In this document: one piece after another, positions 34,728 through 47,800 of the stretch
Position numbering within the stretch: the first letter of the stretch is position 1
Layout of the letters: each line of letters starts with the position of its first letter
Assembly: GCF_014851395.1 (NCBI RefSeq)
Contig: NW_024041262.1
Span: 10,995,252 to 11,059,251 of the forward strand
Length of the DNA: 64,000 nucleotides
Reading direction: 5' to 3'
From: Micropterus salmoides
Lineage: Eukaryota > Chordata > Actinopteri > Centrarchiformes > Centrarchidae
Notes under the pieces: generated by a model
Told to the model about the DNA's origin: nothing
Databases searched by the model: none
Seen by the model: only the letters and a program-made list of their open reading frames with translations
Position numbers and translations under genes: made by a program

Positions 34728-35569
34728 TTTGCTTGTGTTTGCATGTGTAGACTGGAGAGAAATTTCAACATCTTTTGCTTTTTGTTAATTAGAATAATGT
34801 ACAAATGTGATAAAACTGAAACGTCTCTCAATACTCTCAATGGGTATGAAAAGCTTCAAACAGTGAAGGAATACAACAATTTCTAATCTCAGAAAACATA
34901 TCCTCATTTCAACCTGCCATTCTGTTCTGGACATGTCAAACACAATAGTTCCTTAACTTTTTTCTATATATATTTATATATCTTTTGTACGAAATCTGTT
35001 ATTTTGAAGTTGGAAAAAGAGAAAAGACCCAGAGTCTTTGAGGAGGGGGGTCTTTTGACAAGTCCCAAGCTTGCAGTCTGCCTCAGAGTACAACAAAAAA
35101 GTGTCTGGTGTTTCTCAAGTCAGTCTGTATGCATTGTCCTTGTTCATATAGTCATCTCACGGTGCATCACCCACTCTCGGTTCCTTTCAAAACTGGCCTC
35201 CCCTGCATCCAGATTTGTTTCCATCAGTCTGTTGGGTGAATAGGGGAGGAGCAGCAGTGGAGATTAGAGTGAAGGGAGAAGGAGGAGGAGTCATCAGCAG
35301 TGTTTACGGTGTGGTCTCTCAGAGGCATCCTGTTTCCCCAGGCCTGACCTGGCCTTACCCCCCTCTCACGCCAGGACTGTGCTCCAGAGTGAGGAAAAGC
35401 AGATCAGGAGGTGAGGGTTTGTGTCATTGGAGAGGAGGAGGTTGGCTCTGCCAGTCTCCTGTGTTCAGCAGTCAGGGTAAAGGCACCCCCCTCCTTCGCC
35501 CCTCCTCTTTAGGACATCGAGGGAGGAGACAGAGCATCGTGAGGAAAAAACTAAAAAGGTGGGCCGCTA

Positions 35570-38500
35570 CTACGGCGATTGTGTGGCTGGACTGCTTTGG
35601 GCAGAGCTAGGGGACAGACTGGGGCTGCAGCTGCCTGGGGGGGCACCGCTGGGTCGGCCGCCTGCAGCCCCGCTTTCCAGACCTTCTGAGTTCTCCAGCA
35701 TCTCCTGGATGAGAGGGGGCATGGAGCCGGGAATCTCCATCTTTAGGGTGATGACACGCTCAGCTCCTGCAGAGAGGGGTGGAGAGATGGGAAAACATTA
35801 ACTACCAAAGTTCTTACAAAAACATTTGAGGTATATATTCATTCAACACAATTTTAATATGACATGAAAGTGAGAAAAGTCAAATGTAACAAAGAAAATT
35901 GATGCATAACTAAATGTTTATTATCAAAATTATAAACATATATAACAATGTTTCAGCCAAACAAGAATCAACTCATTAACTATTCCTTTTAGTGCTATTC
36001 ACATATAAACACTAGTGAGGACCACGGACCTTTAGCACTGATGCTTCTCAGATCAGTGATCTTCATCAGCATCTTGGGGAACATGTGCGGTTTGTGGGGC
36101 CTCCTCCTCCTTACGTAAATCTTCAACGCCTCCAGAAGGGGCTCCTGCAGGACGTCAACCTTCTCTGCCTGTTCCAAATCCTGACGATCTGAGGACAAAC
36201 AGGGGAAAAAATCTGTCAACATCTCCTACTGTCATAAACACAGTTAGCCACTAGGTGGTGCTCAATTAAAAAGCATGGCCACCCTTCTGTTATTTCAGCC
36301 ATATAGACAGGGGTGCCACTCAGTCCAAGCCATAGCTTCAGTAAACTGTTAAAAATTATGTAATTGCACGGTTTTGGGGCAAAGAGAATGTTCAATAAGT
36401 TTTGAGGAAACTTGTCCTACCTCCACAAAGCAAACAGATGGCGCTGAGCAGCCCTGTCTCTGCATCATCCATCTCCAGAGGAAGGAGCTGGTTGGCAAAG
36501 GCAAAAACCAGGTCGGTGAGGGGACCGAAGCCGGCATTGTGCATCTGCGTTCGGTTTAACGTGAGTCCATCTGAGAAAGTCATGGTGTCTTGCTCTGGGG
36601 TGTAGCGCGTACAAATCCGGAGTATCTGGGGACAGCGGAGACAGAACGCATTGTTGATTTGTTTAGACAATTTAACCACTCCTCTGCTCTAAGTCTTTTT
36701 AAAAGGCGGGGTAATGTTCTGTGAAATTTTGTGATTAAAAAACGCGAGGCCTTTGTTCTTACCAGGATGTCCAGACAGGCGGCTTTGAGCAGAGTGATCT
36801 GGTCGGCGATGGTAAGTGTTGTGAAGCCAGGCAGCTGCTTAGCGAACTCCACCGTCTTTATGATGCACTTGGTGGAGAGTTCACTGAACTTGTCCCACAG
36901 GTCTACGTCCAAGGATACACGTCGTTCTGAGCTGTTAGTCTGGAAGGACAGGAAGAGGTGAGGAAAAATTTGAGATATTGCCATATCTCATATATGCATT
37001 ACATACAGACAAGTGCAGGTACAATAAACTACAGCTAAGAAAGGTGAACAAATATAGACACGCAGCTTGTCAGTGTCATGCTACTGACCGTAGTGTATTT
37101 GCCCAGCTGGCAGAGAGAGGGGAAAGTTTCCTGGTGCGCCTTGCGAACCCTGTCGATCATCTGCTCTGTGTCTGCGCTCAGCACGTAGCTCTCTGTGCAC
37201 TCCTGCTTCTTCTCATCCTTTTTCTTCTTGTTCCGGTCATTCCTCACTGCTGTAGGGAGCAAAGGAGAGGGGCAGGGAGGATTAGTTAGATAGCTAAATG
37301 TCTAAAGTTAAGAATGGTTCATAGTGTACCTCAGCTACACAGTGTAAACTTCACGAAACTGATGACACATTTTACATTTTTAATAAATCACATAGAACCT
37401 GCAGTGGAAACCAAATTTTTGCAGCCTTAATCACCAATTAAATATGTCCAGATTGCTTTGAAAAATTCTTACAACATGCTAATAACCCCACATTCCATGT
37501 TCCATATAAGCACTACCATAACGTACACTAAGATCAAGATCAAAGGTGAACTCGAGCAGAAAAAGATGCTCTGGCCGCAGCAAACGGCAGCAGCAACCAC
37601 AGCATCACTTTTGTTATCCCATGCTACGAGATAAATGTTGTGAGACAGCTCCATCGAAGAAGGTCTATGGTAATGGGGGGGGGGGGGCCTTGAAACAATC
37701 CAATGTGGTTTCCCTCTGGGCGATCTGGCTCAGAATAGTGTGCTCACACCAAATGACAAAAAACACTAGGCGGTGTGCTTAGCATTGGAATCCCATTACA
37801 GGCTCCATCCATTTTTTCCAGCCCATCCAGACTGAGGTGCAGTTTAGCAATGACTGGGTTGTGTATGTTTGTGTGTGTTGAGGGTGGGGGTGGGATGTGG
37901 TGCTAGATGATAAATAGTGGTGGTGGATGGAGCTATCCATAAGGCTGACAAATTGCCACAGCTTTCATTAGGGGTCCCGGCTAATCTAATAACATAATAT
38001 GACAAATATCCTGCCTCTAATGGTTTTAAAAGGGCTCGGCTGCTGAGCCCATGCTTGAAAAAGAAAAAAAGAAAAAACCTTCCAGCGTTCTCTCTCTTAT
38101 TCTCGCTCTCTCTCTCGGTTATACAACACATGCTCTCTTTCCTTGTCCTCCTCTCATTTTGTTCTCACCACTGCACACCATCTCCCCATTCCAAGATTGT
38201 GTTTCTTATGCTTTAAATCATCCCACCATCCTAAACTCATCTCTATCTGTCCTCGCATCCCCACCTCCCCTCGAGGTACCTGAATTTCCCCAGCGTCCGA
38301 CCTAAGATCAGATTTTCCTTGTCTTAATCCTAACCTTGACCATTAAGGGTGAGAGCACTCGGGCTGAAGGGAGATCAGTGTCTGTGACAGAGGGGCATAG
38401 CCCGGGGCCAGGGAGGGATGCACTACTCGGTGCCGATGCTCATCCATCAGCCCACAGACAGGCCTCCCTGCCTGGGAGAACATGAAGGGAAGGAGGAAGG

Positions 38501-39151
38501 AAGGGGCTGGAAGTCTGATGCCGCACTGTGTTATTGCTAAGCATTGCTCGCCATAACAAGAAATGAAGAAGACCCTGCTGTGCAGGTGGAGCATGGTAAT
38601 ACATTATGTGCCAGCATTTTATTGGTTGTGATGTGGTAGGCTAGGTGGACATGCAGTAACAACCAGTGCAGTATTGCATCCTACATAGTATGTTATAATT
38701 GGACAGTTATATAAACCATGTCAGTGAAAACAAGCAAAACAGTAAAATGCTTGCCACTTCCACTTACTTAACAAGTCAATTATGACCTAGTGGAGGAAAC
38801 GCATTGCATAAAACCGTAGTAAGCTGCTCAACATATTTGGGCCAGCCCTGCTCATGGTGCTGATTGGAAATCTGTGACCTGTCTGCCATGAGGGGAGGGG
38901 TGGAGGGCTGCAACATAGTCCATGTCCAATTAATTCACAAATAAAAGTGGGGCATCCCTAGCGCCCAGACATTACCCGCGCTGACAAATTGGCAGCGCAA
39001 TCATAAGCCGCACAACACAATTTAATGAAGTCATTAAAGAACTATTAGGCACGACTGGCGATCTGTCATGGCGAATTGCCACATGCAATAACTTGGGGAC
39101 TGTAGCGGGGGAGCGAAAATGATAGAAATACTGCCTTGCTTTTTTTTTTTT

Positions 39152-39198
<47 letters not shown>

Positions 39199-41776
39199 GG
39201 CCACGAACGTGCATTTGATGTTTGCGTGCACGTTAAAGAAGCAATGCATCTTTCCAAATGCATTATCAGAATATGAATGCTAATGGGGGAACTTGCATCC
39301 TGGATTGTTTGCGGTTACGTGTTCATCGAATAAAAATGATTTACAAGAGCCGGTGTGTAACGTGTACAGAATACTGTGACAGCGCACACACACACACACA
39401 CACACACACCCACCCACCCACCCATTACTCAATCATTTGTTCTCTTACTGGATTGCAGCTGTAGTGTGCCGTTAATAGACAATTCCTGTTAGTGCCTCGG
39501 TGTGTATTTGTGTGTGCGTTTGTGTGTATGTGTGTGTCTGTGCACAAGACAGAGAGAGGTGGGCAGACGGGGATAATTCGTGTGAGGAAAATTAAAGCAC
39601 TGGCAGCTCGTCCATCACACAGATTAAATTCAATGGAAAGATAAAAATGTCAATGTTCCCGCTGCTCCCGCTGCTCGCAGCGCAGAGCCACTGTCGACAG
39701 TGATGAAACTTTCTCCCTCTCTCTGTCCTCCAGCCCCCCCCTTCTGCTCTTTCTACTCTTAGATTTTCATTCTCACTCACATTTGGTTCAACACTCTTTC
39801 CTCTCACAGCCTTCATCTTTCTCTGCTACCCTTTCTTTCCGGCTGATCTTATCCTGCCCATACTCTGTTCTCCAACGTCCTTTGCTTCGTATTACTTTAC
39901 TTTTTCTACTTTTCCTTGAGGAACATGTTAGCGATAGCTTTGTGAGAAAGGGAAAAAAAAAGGGGGGGGGGGGGGGTGACGATGATGAGGTAGGGTGGCT
40001 GGTCTGAACCTCAAGGATTCAAGGATTGTGCAACTAAACCATATGATCATCACTGATGCACAAAAAAAGACTCATAATGGACAGGTGTCAGTAGTGGGAG
40101 TAAAGTTACTTTCCTTTGTGTTGCTTGAGAATCCAGGGTTCCCCAACCTTTTTGGCTTGTGACCCTTTAAAACAGAGCAAAGTCAACTCGCCACCTCTTG
40201 CCAAAATGTACATATTTCTATGAGCTGCTATTATTTCAAACAAAGAATGATTTTTACCTTCTCAGATAGTTTAATTTGAATACTTTTTGATGCAAAAATG
40301 AGTGAAATGACATAGTTTTGATGTAGCAGAAATGTGTTTCTTTCTAACTCAGTTATCTCATAACCCCTTTTGAGGGGCCCTGGCCCCTATGTTGGAAACC
40401 ACTGCACTAGGCTAAGGGCAACAAGGGCATAAATAAGCCAATACATGCTAATATTTTTCATTTAAGCCATCTAAATATGATTTCATTTAGGCCATAAGTC
40501 TTGGTCTTCTTTAACGAACCACTGTCAGGTTGATATAAATGTGTCACTAGGCTTACAGGCATTTCCCTTGTAACCCTTCACTTGCTCCCAACCCCCTCTC
40601 TTTTTCTGAAGCCGTCTTGCTTGGCATTGCCACCTGGCAGAAGGCCTGGCACTGTCATCTGGACCTGTCTGCCGGCAGACACAAGGTCACCCAGACGTCC
40701 CCGGCACTAGCAGGGGGTCCACTTTCTGCGTGTGTGTGTGTGACAGACAGGATATGGTGTTTAACTGGAGCTGTCCGAGCATATTACTATTAAAGCGTTT
40801 TTATTCATACCACTTTGTGTTTGTCACCTTGCAAGTCCATAATTTGAGTGTGTGCACGAGAACACATTTTTATGTCTGCGTGTGTTCTCGTGTCGGTGAG
40901 TGTGAGAGGCAGAAAGACTCCCTGCTGGCCCCAGATGGCCAGCGTCTCCTTCCTCACCAGCCCAGACCAGTTTCACAAGCCAAAGTCACTGCTGAGGACA
41001 CAAGATGAGCAATCTGCACAAAATGACCACAATCAGAAAAAGGCTATTAAACCAAAACCATGTGTTGGTGGGTCAAAATCTATCAGATAATAAAAATTTC
41101 CAGTCTCCATTCCATTCAGAAAACCAATTTTAGCTGTTTTCAGTTGTTCAGTACTATCTATTCACCACTAGATAGCTCTCCAACTCCAGTCTATTCCCCT
41201 GTTGTGTGCTGAGTGCCCCTGTCTCTCTCCTTCTCTCCCCATCTCTCTCTCTGTCTCTCTCTCTCTCTGTGTGTGTAAAAGAGCTGGCTGCTGTGATCCT
41301 TCTAACCATGATTAATGGCCCCATTCAAAGGTAAGGAGCTCAGAGGATAACTTCTTTTACTGTAAGCCACAGTGCTGTGGCACTCCCTGCACTCGCCGTA
41401 CCAGAAAGATGAGGTAAATAGCGCTGGGAAGACAGGAGGCAGAGAGGGATGGAGCAATGGAGTCTGCATGGGAGTTTTAAACAGGTGTGTGCTGGTGAGA
41501 GGAGGAGAGGTGCTACGCTTTCCATCTGCATATACCACTTTCTATTTATTACTTTATGAATCAGTATTCATGAGTGAAAATGTGCCCCATACACACATTT
41601 TGGTAATGTGCAACATGATAACAAGTAAGTGTGTGTGTGTGCCTGTGTGTACAACAGAGTGTGTCATGTGACCAGGGTTGAGGTAAGAACCCGGCTGGCC
41701 TCTGAGTTCTCTGTAGTGGTCACACCTCTTCCAATTACTTTATCAAGTCTGTCTGCCTGCGTGTACATATGTGTGA

Positions 41777-41823
<47 letters not shown>

Positions 41824-44800
41824 CACACAGCCCTCGGGGTGCAATGATGAGAGCAGACGCCTGCTCTTTCACTCTCGGCAGGTGAGAACATATTCATCAC
41901 AGAGGCCTGCCAAGCCTGGCGACACCCTGACTGTTATTGCCAGTCTACATCACGACTACCCTTTGTCTCGCTTTTATAGTGGGTATTCTCTTCAAACGGG
42001 AGCCTCCAAACTAACAAAATCAACTAAAAGGCATCAATGTACGAGTTTAGTCACAGAAACTGACAGGATTCAGACTGGAATTGCAGCCAAAGCTGATATG
42101 TGAGTGCATCAATAGTCATTGCTTATGCAATATTGGTAGTGGAACATATCTCTACAAATGCTGAGGCTTAAGACTTCCTGCAATGGTAACAATCATGCTA
42201 ACCGCTCAGGGATTAAACAAATTAAAATATGATGATCTGTGCTTGGCCCTAAGAGCCCGATGCGAGCAGGGCATTGTGGGTTTTTATACTCACACTCCTT
42301 GGACATCCCGACTTCCAGGCACTTCTGCAGCCGACAGTACTGGCAGCGGTTGCGGGTGACTTTGTTGATGATGCAGTTCTTCTCCCGGTGACAAGTGTAC
42401 ACCATGTTCTTCTGGATGCTTCTTCGGAAGAAGCCCTATGGGACAGAAAGACAGAGAGAGGACAGGTGTTGGCAGAGGGATAGGTGTCAAAAGAAGTGTG
42501 AGGGAAATGAAACTACCTTCCTAAATAGCAGTAAAGAGTTCAGTTACTTAACAAATATTGTACGGTTTGCTGTTGTGTGTCTCTCCTCATGCATTGCCCA
42601 TGTTAACAACGTCCCTTTAAAAAAGAAACCCCTAAATTACACGCAAGGTTAAAAAGAATTAAATTAAAAAGAGGCGGATCAGAATGGCCATGACCATCTG
42701 CAGTTCAAAGGCAATGAACTACCATACGGTTAAGTCCTTAAAGAGTTTATTCTGTGGCATAATCTGGACAGACACCAATAGTCAGTGGACTGCCATCATC
42801 TCATGAGGTCTCCCACCTCCTCTAGGATGGCCACTCGAGAGACAACACAAAAATGCTTTTGGTGATGTTTCAGATCCAAAGGATTTTGGGGCAAAAGGCA
42901 CGGGGTTACTGGGTGCCATATAACCATGGCCTAGTTTACACAGCCAGAAATAAGCAATTCCAGATCCAGGCCAAGCACGTATTATTAGAGAGAGAGAGAG
43001 GGAGAACATGAGTGCGTTGTGTAAGAACAAAAAAGGAATCCCTCGTTTCCTGTGTTTCCCTTTTCAATCTAACTAGATCAAAGAAAATCTGATAATACAT
43101 ATAAAAATTTAGTCCATGCGTGTTGGGAAGAGGACAAATTCTAATGAGCTCATCTTTGGTCACTGAGCTGAATTGGGCCATCTTTGGGAGACTAACTATG
43201 TTTTGATGGCACAAAAGCAAGACATAGAAACAGAGCAAAGTATCTCTCCCTGATGGATGCAACACGTGTCCCATGCACTACCTCGGTAATAATTTAGATC
43301 CTCTCCCTATGAACTTTAAGAACAGCTCTAACAGCTGCAAAGAAGCTCAGGATACTGGGTAATAAAAGAACTGAGGAGAAAAGTTTAACAGGAGCTATCT
43401 ATGCTTTAAATAAAAAACAACACCTGGGATTTCTGGTATGAAAGCTGAAACTGACCACATCCCTAACCGGCTAGGTACCCTTGTCTAAAAATATCCCAAA
43501 ATCTGATGACTGAATTTTTTATATTTTCTGCTTTCAAGAATTGTTAATGGAAAAACTGTGCTTTGGAACCAGGAGGGCCTCTAACTGCTGCCCATGTATT
43601 ACGAGAGTCAAAAATGACAAACCAGTGGAAAAGCATTGCATAATAACTTATATTCTCCTCAATAGCAGGCAACCTCAATAAAATCACTGTTAACCTCTGT
43701 GGCCTTACCGCTTAAACATCCCTTGTGTGTCAAATAGATCAAAAAGAGGTTAATGCAAATCAGCCACAACTGAGTGAGTACTCAGCAAGCAGGACTCGGG
43801 ACAAATGTAATACAGGTCAATGTCAGTATTGATGCAACACAGTGGGGCACGGGTTATGTTTTGGTCAGTAGGAGGATGGGTAGGGGTAGCTAGGGAAAGA
43901 GGGAATGGAGTGGAGTCTGGTGTGGTGGGGTGGGGTAGCTGCCAGGGAGGCCCATCCCATGCCGAGGGATTATCTTTGCAAGCCGACAGATGGCCGGTGG
44001 ACCTAAGCCCACAATTTGTCCTTCCCAGATCACCAGGCTCTTCTCACATCTCCCATCCACCACAAAGTGGAAGTGATTCAGGCTTCTAATGAACTACGAA
44101 GAGGAAGAGGGTACAGTCTGTCATGTATCTGTTTGAAGAAGGTACCAGAGCGGGGGCGACAGTGCCGATTACACATGATGATATACTTCTTCCAGCTGGT
44201 AGAGGAAGAGTTTCAGTCCTCAGAGGGTTATCTCATCTAACCTTTGTCCTGATTTCATCATATCTGCTTTGCAACTTGTTGATTTTTTTAGCAATTGAAA
44301 AAGGGTGAACAACTCCACACTTTTTCAATCTCACTCCTGCTGTTCATGCGCAATTTCCAGCCTAGAAATAGAAAGTTTGGTACTTCTAGCAGATACCTAC
44401 AAACTCCTCTGAGAAGACCTGCCATCTCCCAGCAGAATAATGAGGCCAGACAGACAACAAAGTGGAGACAACAAGGCTTGTAGCTTGACGTTAATTTTAG
44501 CTGCTGATGCTGAGGGATAGGTCCGTGGCCTTTGTATGTGCCTATGTGTGCGTGTATCATGTCCTCTTTGATCCGATATTGCCCTGACCCTGACCCCAGT
44601 GTCACCAGGGGATTGACCCACGCCCTCCCACCATCATGAGGCTCAGGTGCTCTCTCGCAGCACCTCCTGATTGGCTGTCGCTGCCGGCTCGTGGGACCGT
44701 TGATCGTTTCCGCCCCTTCCCCCCTCTCCTCCTTTTAGGAGTCATTGCTTCCTGCGGCCCTTAAGCCTCTTTTTGTATCACCGCTTAATCCACCCCGGCG

Positions 44801-47800
44801 ACAAGAGCCCTCAGCAGGCCTGTCAGCCACCCTGCAGTGTTCAGAGGAGATGAGAGCCGCAAGAAGAGGGAGAGGGCGGGAGGGATGAAAGAGAAGGAGC
44901 GAAAGGTAACAGCACATACATGATTGCATATGTCATGTACTTGAGTTCCCAGCTGTCTACCTGGTGTGCTTTAAGAGCCCCACCCGCTTATGAGTAGGTC
45001 AGTGCGTTCTACTTTGCATGTGTTTGAGGATATGCTATAGGTAATGCTATGCTTATTAAGAGGGAAGCCAGGGGGCAGTCGGGTTGGCAAGTTCACAGGG
45101 AAGCACAGGAATCCTCTCTTACATGACTTTCACACTGTGCCCAGATTAAGAGTGCGTTCCCAGCCTCCCACCGCATCCTTGCATGTGTGGATATGCGTGT
45201 GCCTGTGCACAGCCCACACATTAACTTGCATTCACATTTACTTGCCTCCCATTGCAGCGGATACCAGGAAGAGAGATCGCCTGCTGCGTGCTGCCATGCC
45301 TCCAAGACAAAAACATAAACATGAGGGGGTGGGCATGCATATTTAATGTTTAAGTGTTAATATCTGGAGGGGAAAAGAAGTGCAACGCCAATGAGTATGT
45401 GCGGGCGATAGAACTTACACAACAAACGAACAAGCTGTCTCCAAGTAGCAGAGCTCAACATCCCCCTCCTGTTTCCTCTGTTCACTACAGCCCCCAGGAA
45501 ATGCCTTTGTAGTTTGGCATGCTGCAGCAAAGCAGACGCTGCTAACCCTCAACTTACCCCAGTCTCAGATGAGACAACCATATACATTCACATGCCTGTA
45601 GTGTTGAATTATTAAGTACACTATGCCAAGTCATCTCCTCTGAAGTGATACAGAGAAGGCATCCTGAATTTTTCAAATTATCACTGTGGCTATTGAGTAG
45701 GCAGACAGTCAGCTCACGAATTGGGGACTAGCGGCTGATGCTAGCTGTTGAACATGGGATATTTTCGTAGTTTTAGGCAACATTCCTAATGATTATGGTA
45801 ACACTTTACTAACCAGCTGAGCTGTTGTGTTCAGTAGAACGGAGTACATTCGGGCAAGACGTGTGTGGTCAGACGGGTTTAAAACAACACTATCAAAACC
45901 GGTTTGGTATTAAAATGTTAAAATCTATTTAAGTTCCGGTTCATCTTTGACTTTATACCCGTATCACTGTCGTGCAAACACAGCTTCAGAGTCTCAATGC
46001 AAAGGACAGATATAAAAATTTTGGATTATTCACCTTTAAAGTCCTAGTAGTTTGGTTTAGATTATTAGCCTTATCTATACAGTAATGTCCTCAAATCAAG
46101 CCTGAGACTATTGAACTCCGTACAAATAGCAGCAGTCCAATTCCAATAAAATCACTCAGAACAGAAATAAACATTCACACACACCGATGGAACAGCTATG
46201 CAGACTAAAGGAGCAGATCGAACCGCCGATCTTCTCATTAGAGGGCAACCTCCTCTACTTCCTTCTGCCTCCCCTACCTTGGCCTAAAACTAATCAGGAT
46301 ATCTGATTATTGGTTCAGAATATGATTGAATTGAATGTGATTTACTTTGTTGCTGTTTGGACTCAGTCTATATGCATGTGTTCTTTTTCTGGTTAAAAAT
46401 ATATCTACCTCAGCTATAATCTATCTGGGAAATGAATTATATCCAGTCAAGGAGGCATGCAGAGCTTGCTGGTGGTTTTGTGGAGAAACATTTTATGAAA
46501 TGGATCCTACATTTAAGAGCTGAAAGAGCTGAAATGTCTATCATGCCTTAGTTTCAGTGCTTTTCAGAGGGCAGACAGAGTGTTAACAACTGATTGTCAA
46601 ACTTATTAAGTTATTATTTGCCATTGTTTTAAAATCATTTGCACAATAAGTGTTGACTGATTAATTAAAAAAATCTGCTATATCCCAGCTGCACAATGGC
46701 TTCAAAAAGCCACACTATTTCTGAGCTGTCAGGGAGAACAACACTGCGACCACTAAGGAGAAACAAATAATTACTCAAGTTTACAGCTCATCTATTGTTT
46801 GCCCTCCTTCTATGTTTATCACACTGTAAAAGATTTTTTTAAATCTATGATTAGTAACCGTCAGACTATTGTATGTGTAATACCTTTTCAATGCTTTCTT
46901 TGTCTTTGATAGACTGTTGGGATGAAAACAAATCAAAATTCACTTCTCATAACTTGAGAGTTTTAACTTTTCAGATATGACTACTGACAAACTAAAACTT
47001 TATAAACAGACCAAACAAATAAATACAGGTCAACCTGTCTCATACTTTTTTGACTTAATTTGAATAAATTACTTTTTTCTGATTATTTGTGTTCATATTT
47101 TCATTCCAACTACACAGACAATTAATGGTTAATCCAACAACCCTCAGTTCAATGCAAGTTTGCAATAATGCAGGTGACCATTTAAAACTACCGCTAATGC
47201 TGCTTGATGCAACAAGAGGTGTGTTTCAAACTGACACTAACCACAAAACAGAGATTCATACTTCTATATTGGTCTCACACAACCACAGAGACACACACAC
47301 ACTCACCGGATGGTTTGAGCTTTATTTTTATTTATTTATAACCCTATTTAATCAGATGCTATCAGACAATAGGGAGCAACATTAAGAGGACATAATAAAA
47401 GTCATTTAGGCCTTAAAAATGGTTGCAGAGATGCTGCACACCTTCTGAGTTCCAAGTCAATACTTTTTAATACATGCAAACACCTCACACACGGACACAA
47501 ACATGTCTATAGTCAAGATACATAAAGTAGTCAGCAGCTAGCTTAGTAGCTGTCCACTTTACCAACCACTTAAGAGTGAACAAATTTGTTTGAAGCATAT
47601 CATATAAATGAAGTATGTGTGAGACACTACCAATATGAAGCGTTAATATTAAATTATAGAACAAAAATACATAAAAATCAAAACATGATCATCAAACCTG
47701 ACTGTGTATAGCTGTAAGCCTATGCATGGCCACATCTTCTACCTGTGCTAAACTGTTGAGAAACACATCATACGCCACACAATATTATCAGAATAGAAGG

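Larger units (their letters stand above)
33265..35569 (-). other. rara: rara 3' untranslated region
   Basis: From the rara stop to a polyadenylation signal AATAAA (minus) at 33286-33291. About 2.3 kb with no coding frame. It holds a (GT)19 microsatellite and a 35-bp A-run (T-run in the transcript). The 3' end is inferred from the signal only. Confidence 0.55.
37250..42293 (-). other. rara intron between second zinc finger and hinge exons
   Basis: Five kilobases of non-coding DNA with several microsatellites, a hAT-like relic at 40130-40408 and G-runs near 37675 and 39962. No second gene recognised. Confidence 0.7.

Noticed and set aside
34658..34886. Open frames made of Cys-Val or Thr-His runs over (GT)n arrays, here and at 39034-39249, 41629-41847 and 62161-62451
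   Set aside because: Translated microsatellites, not genes.
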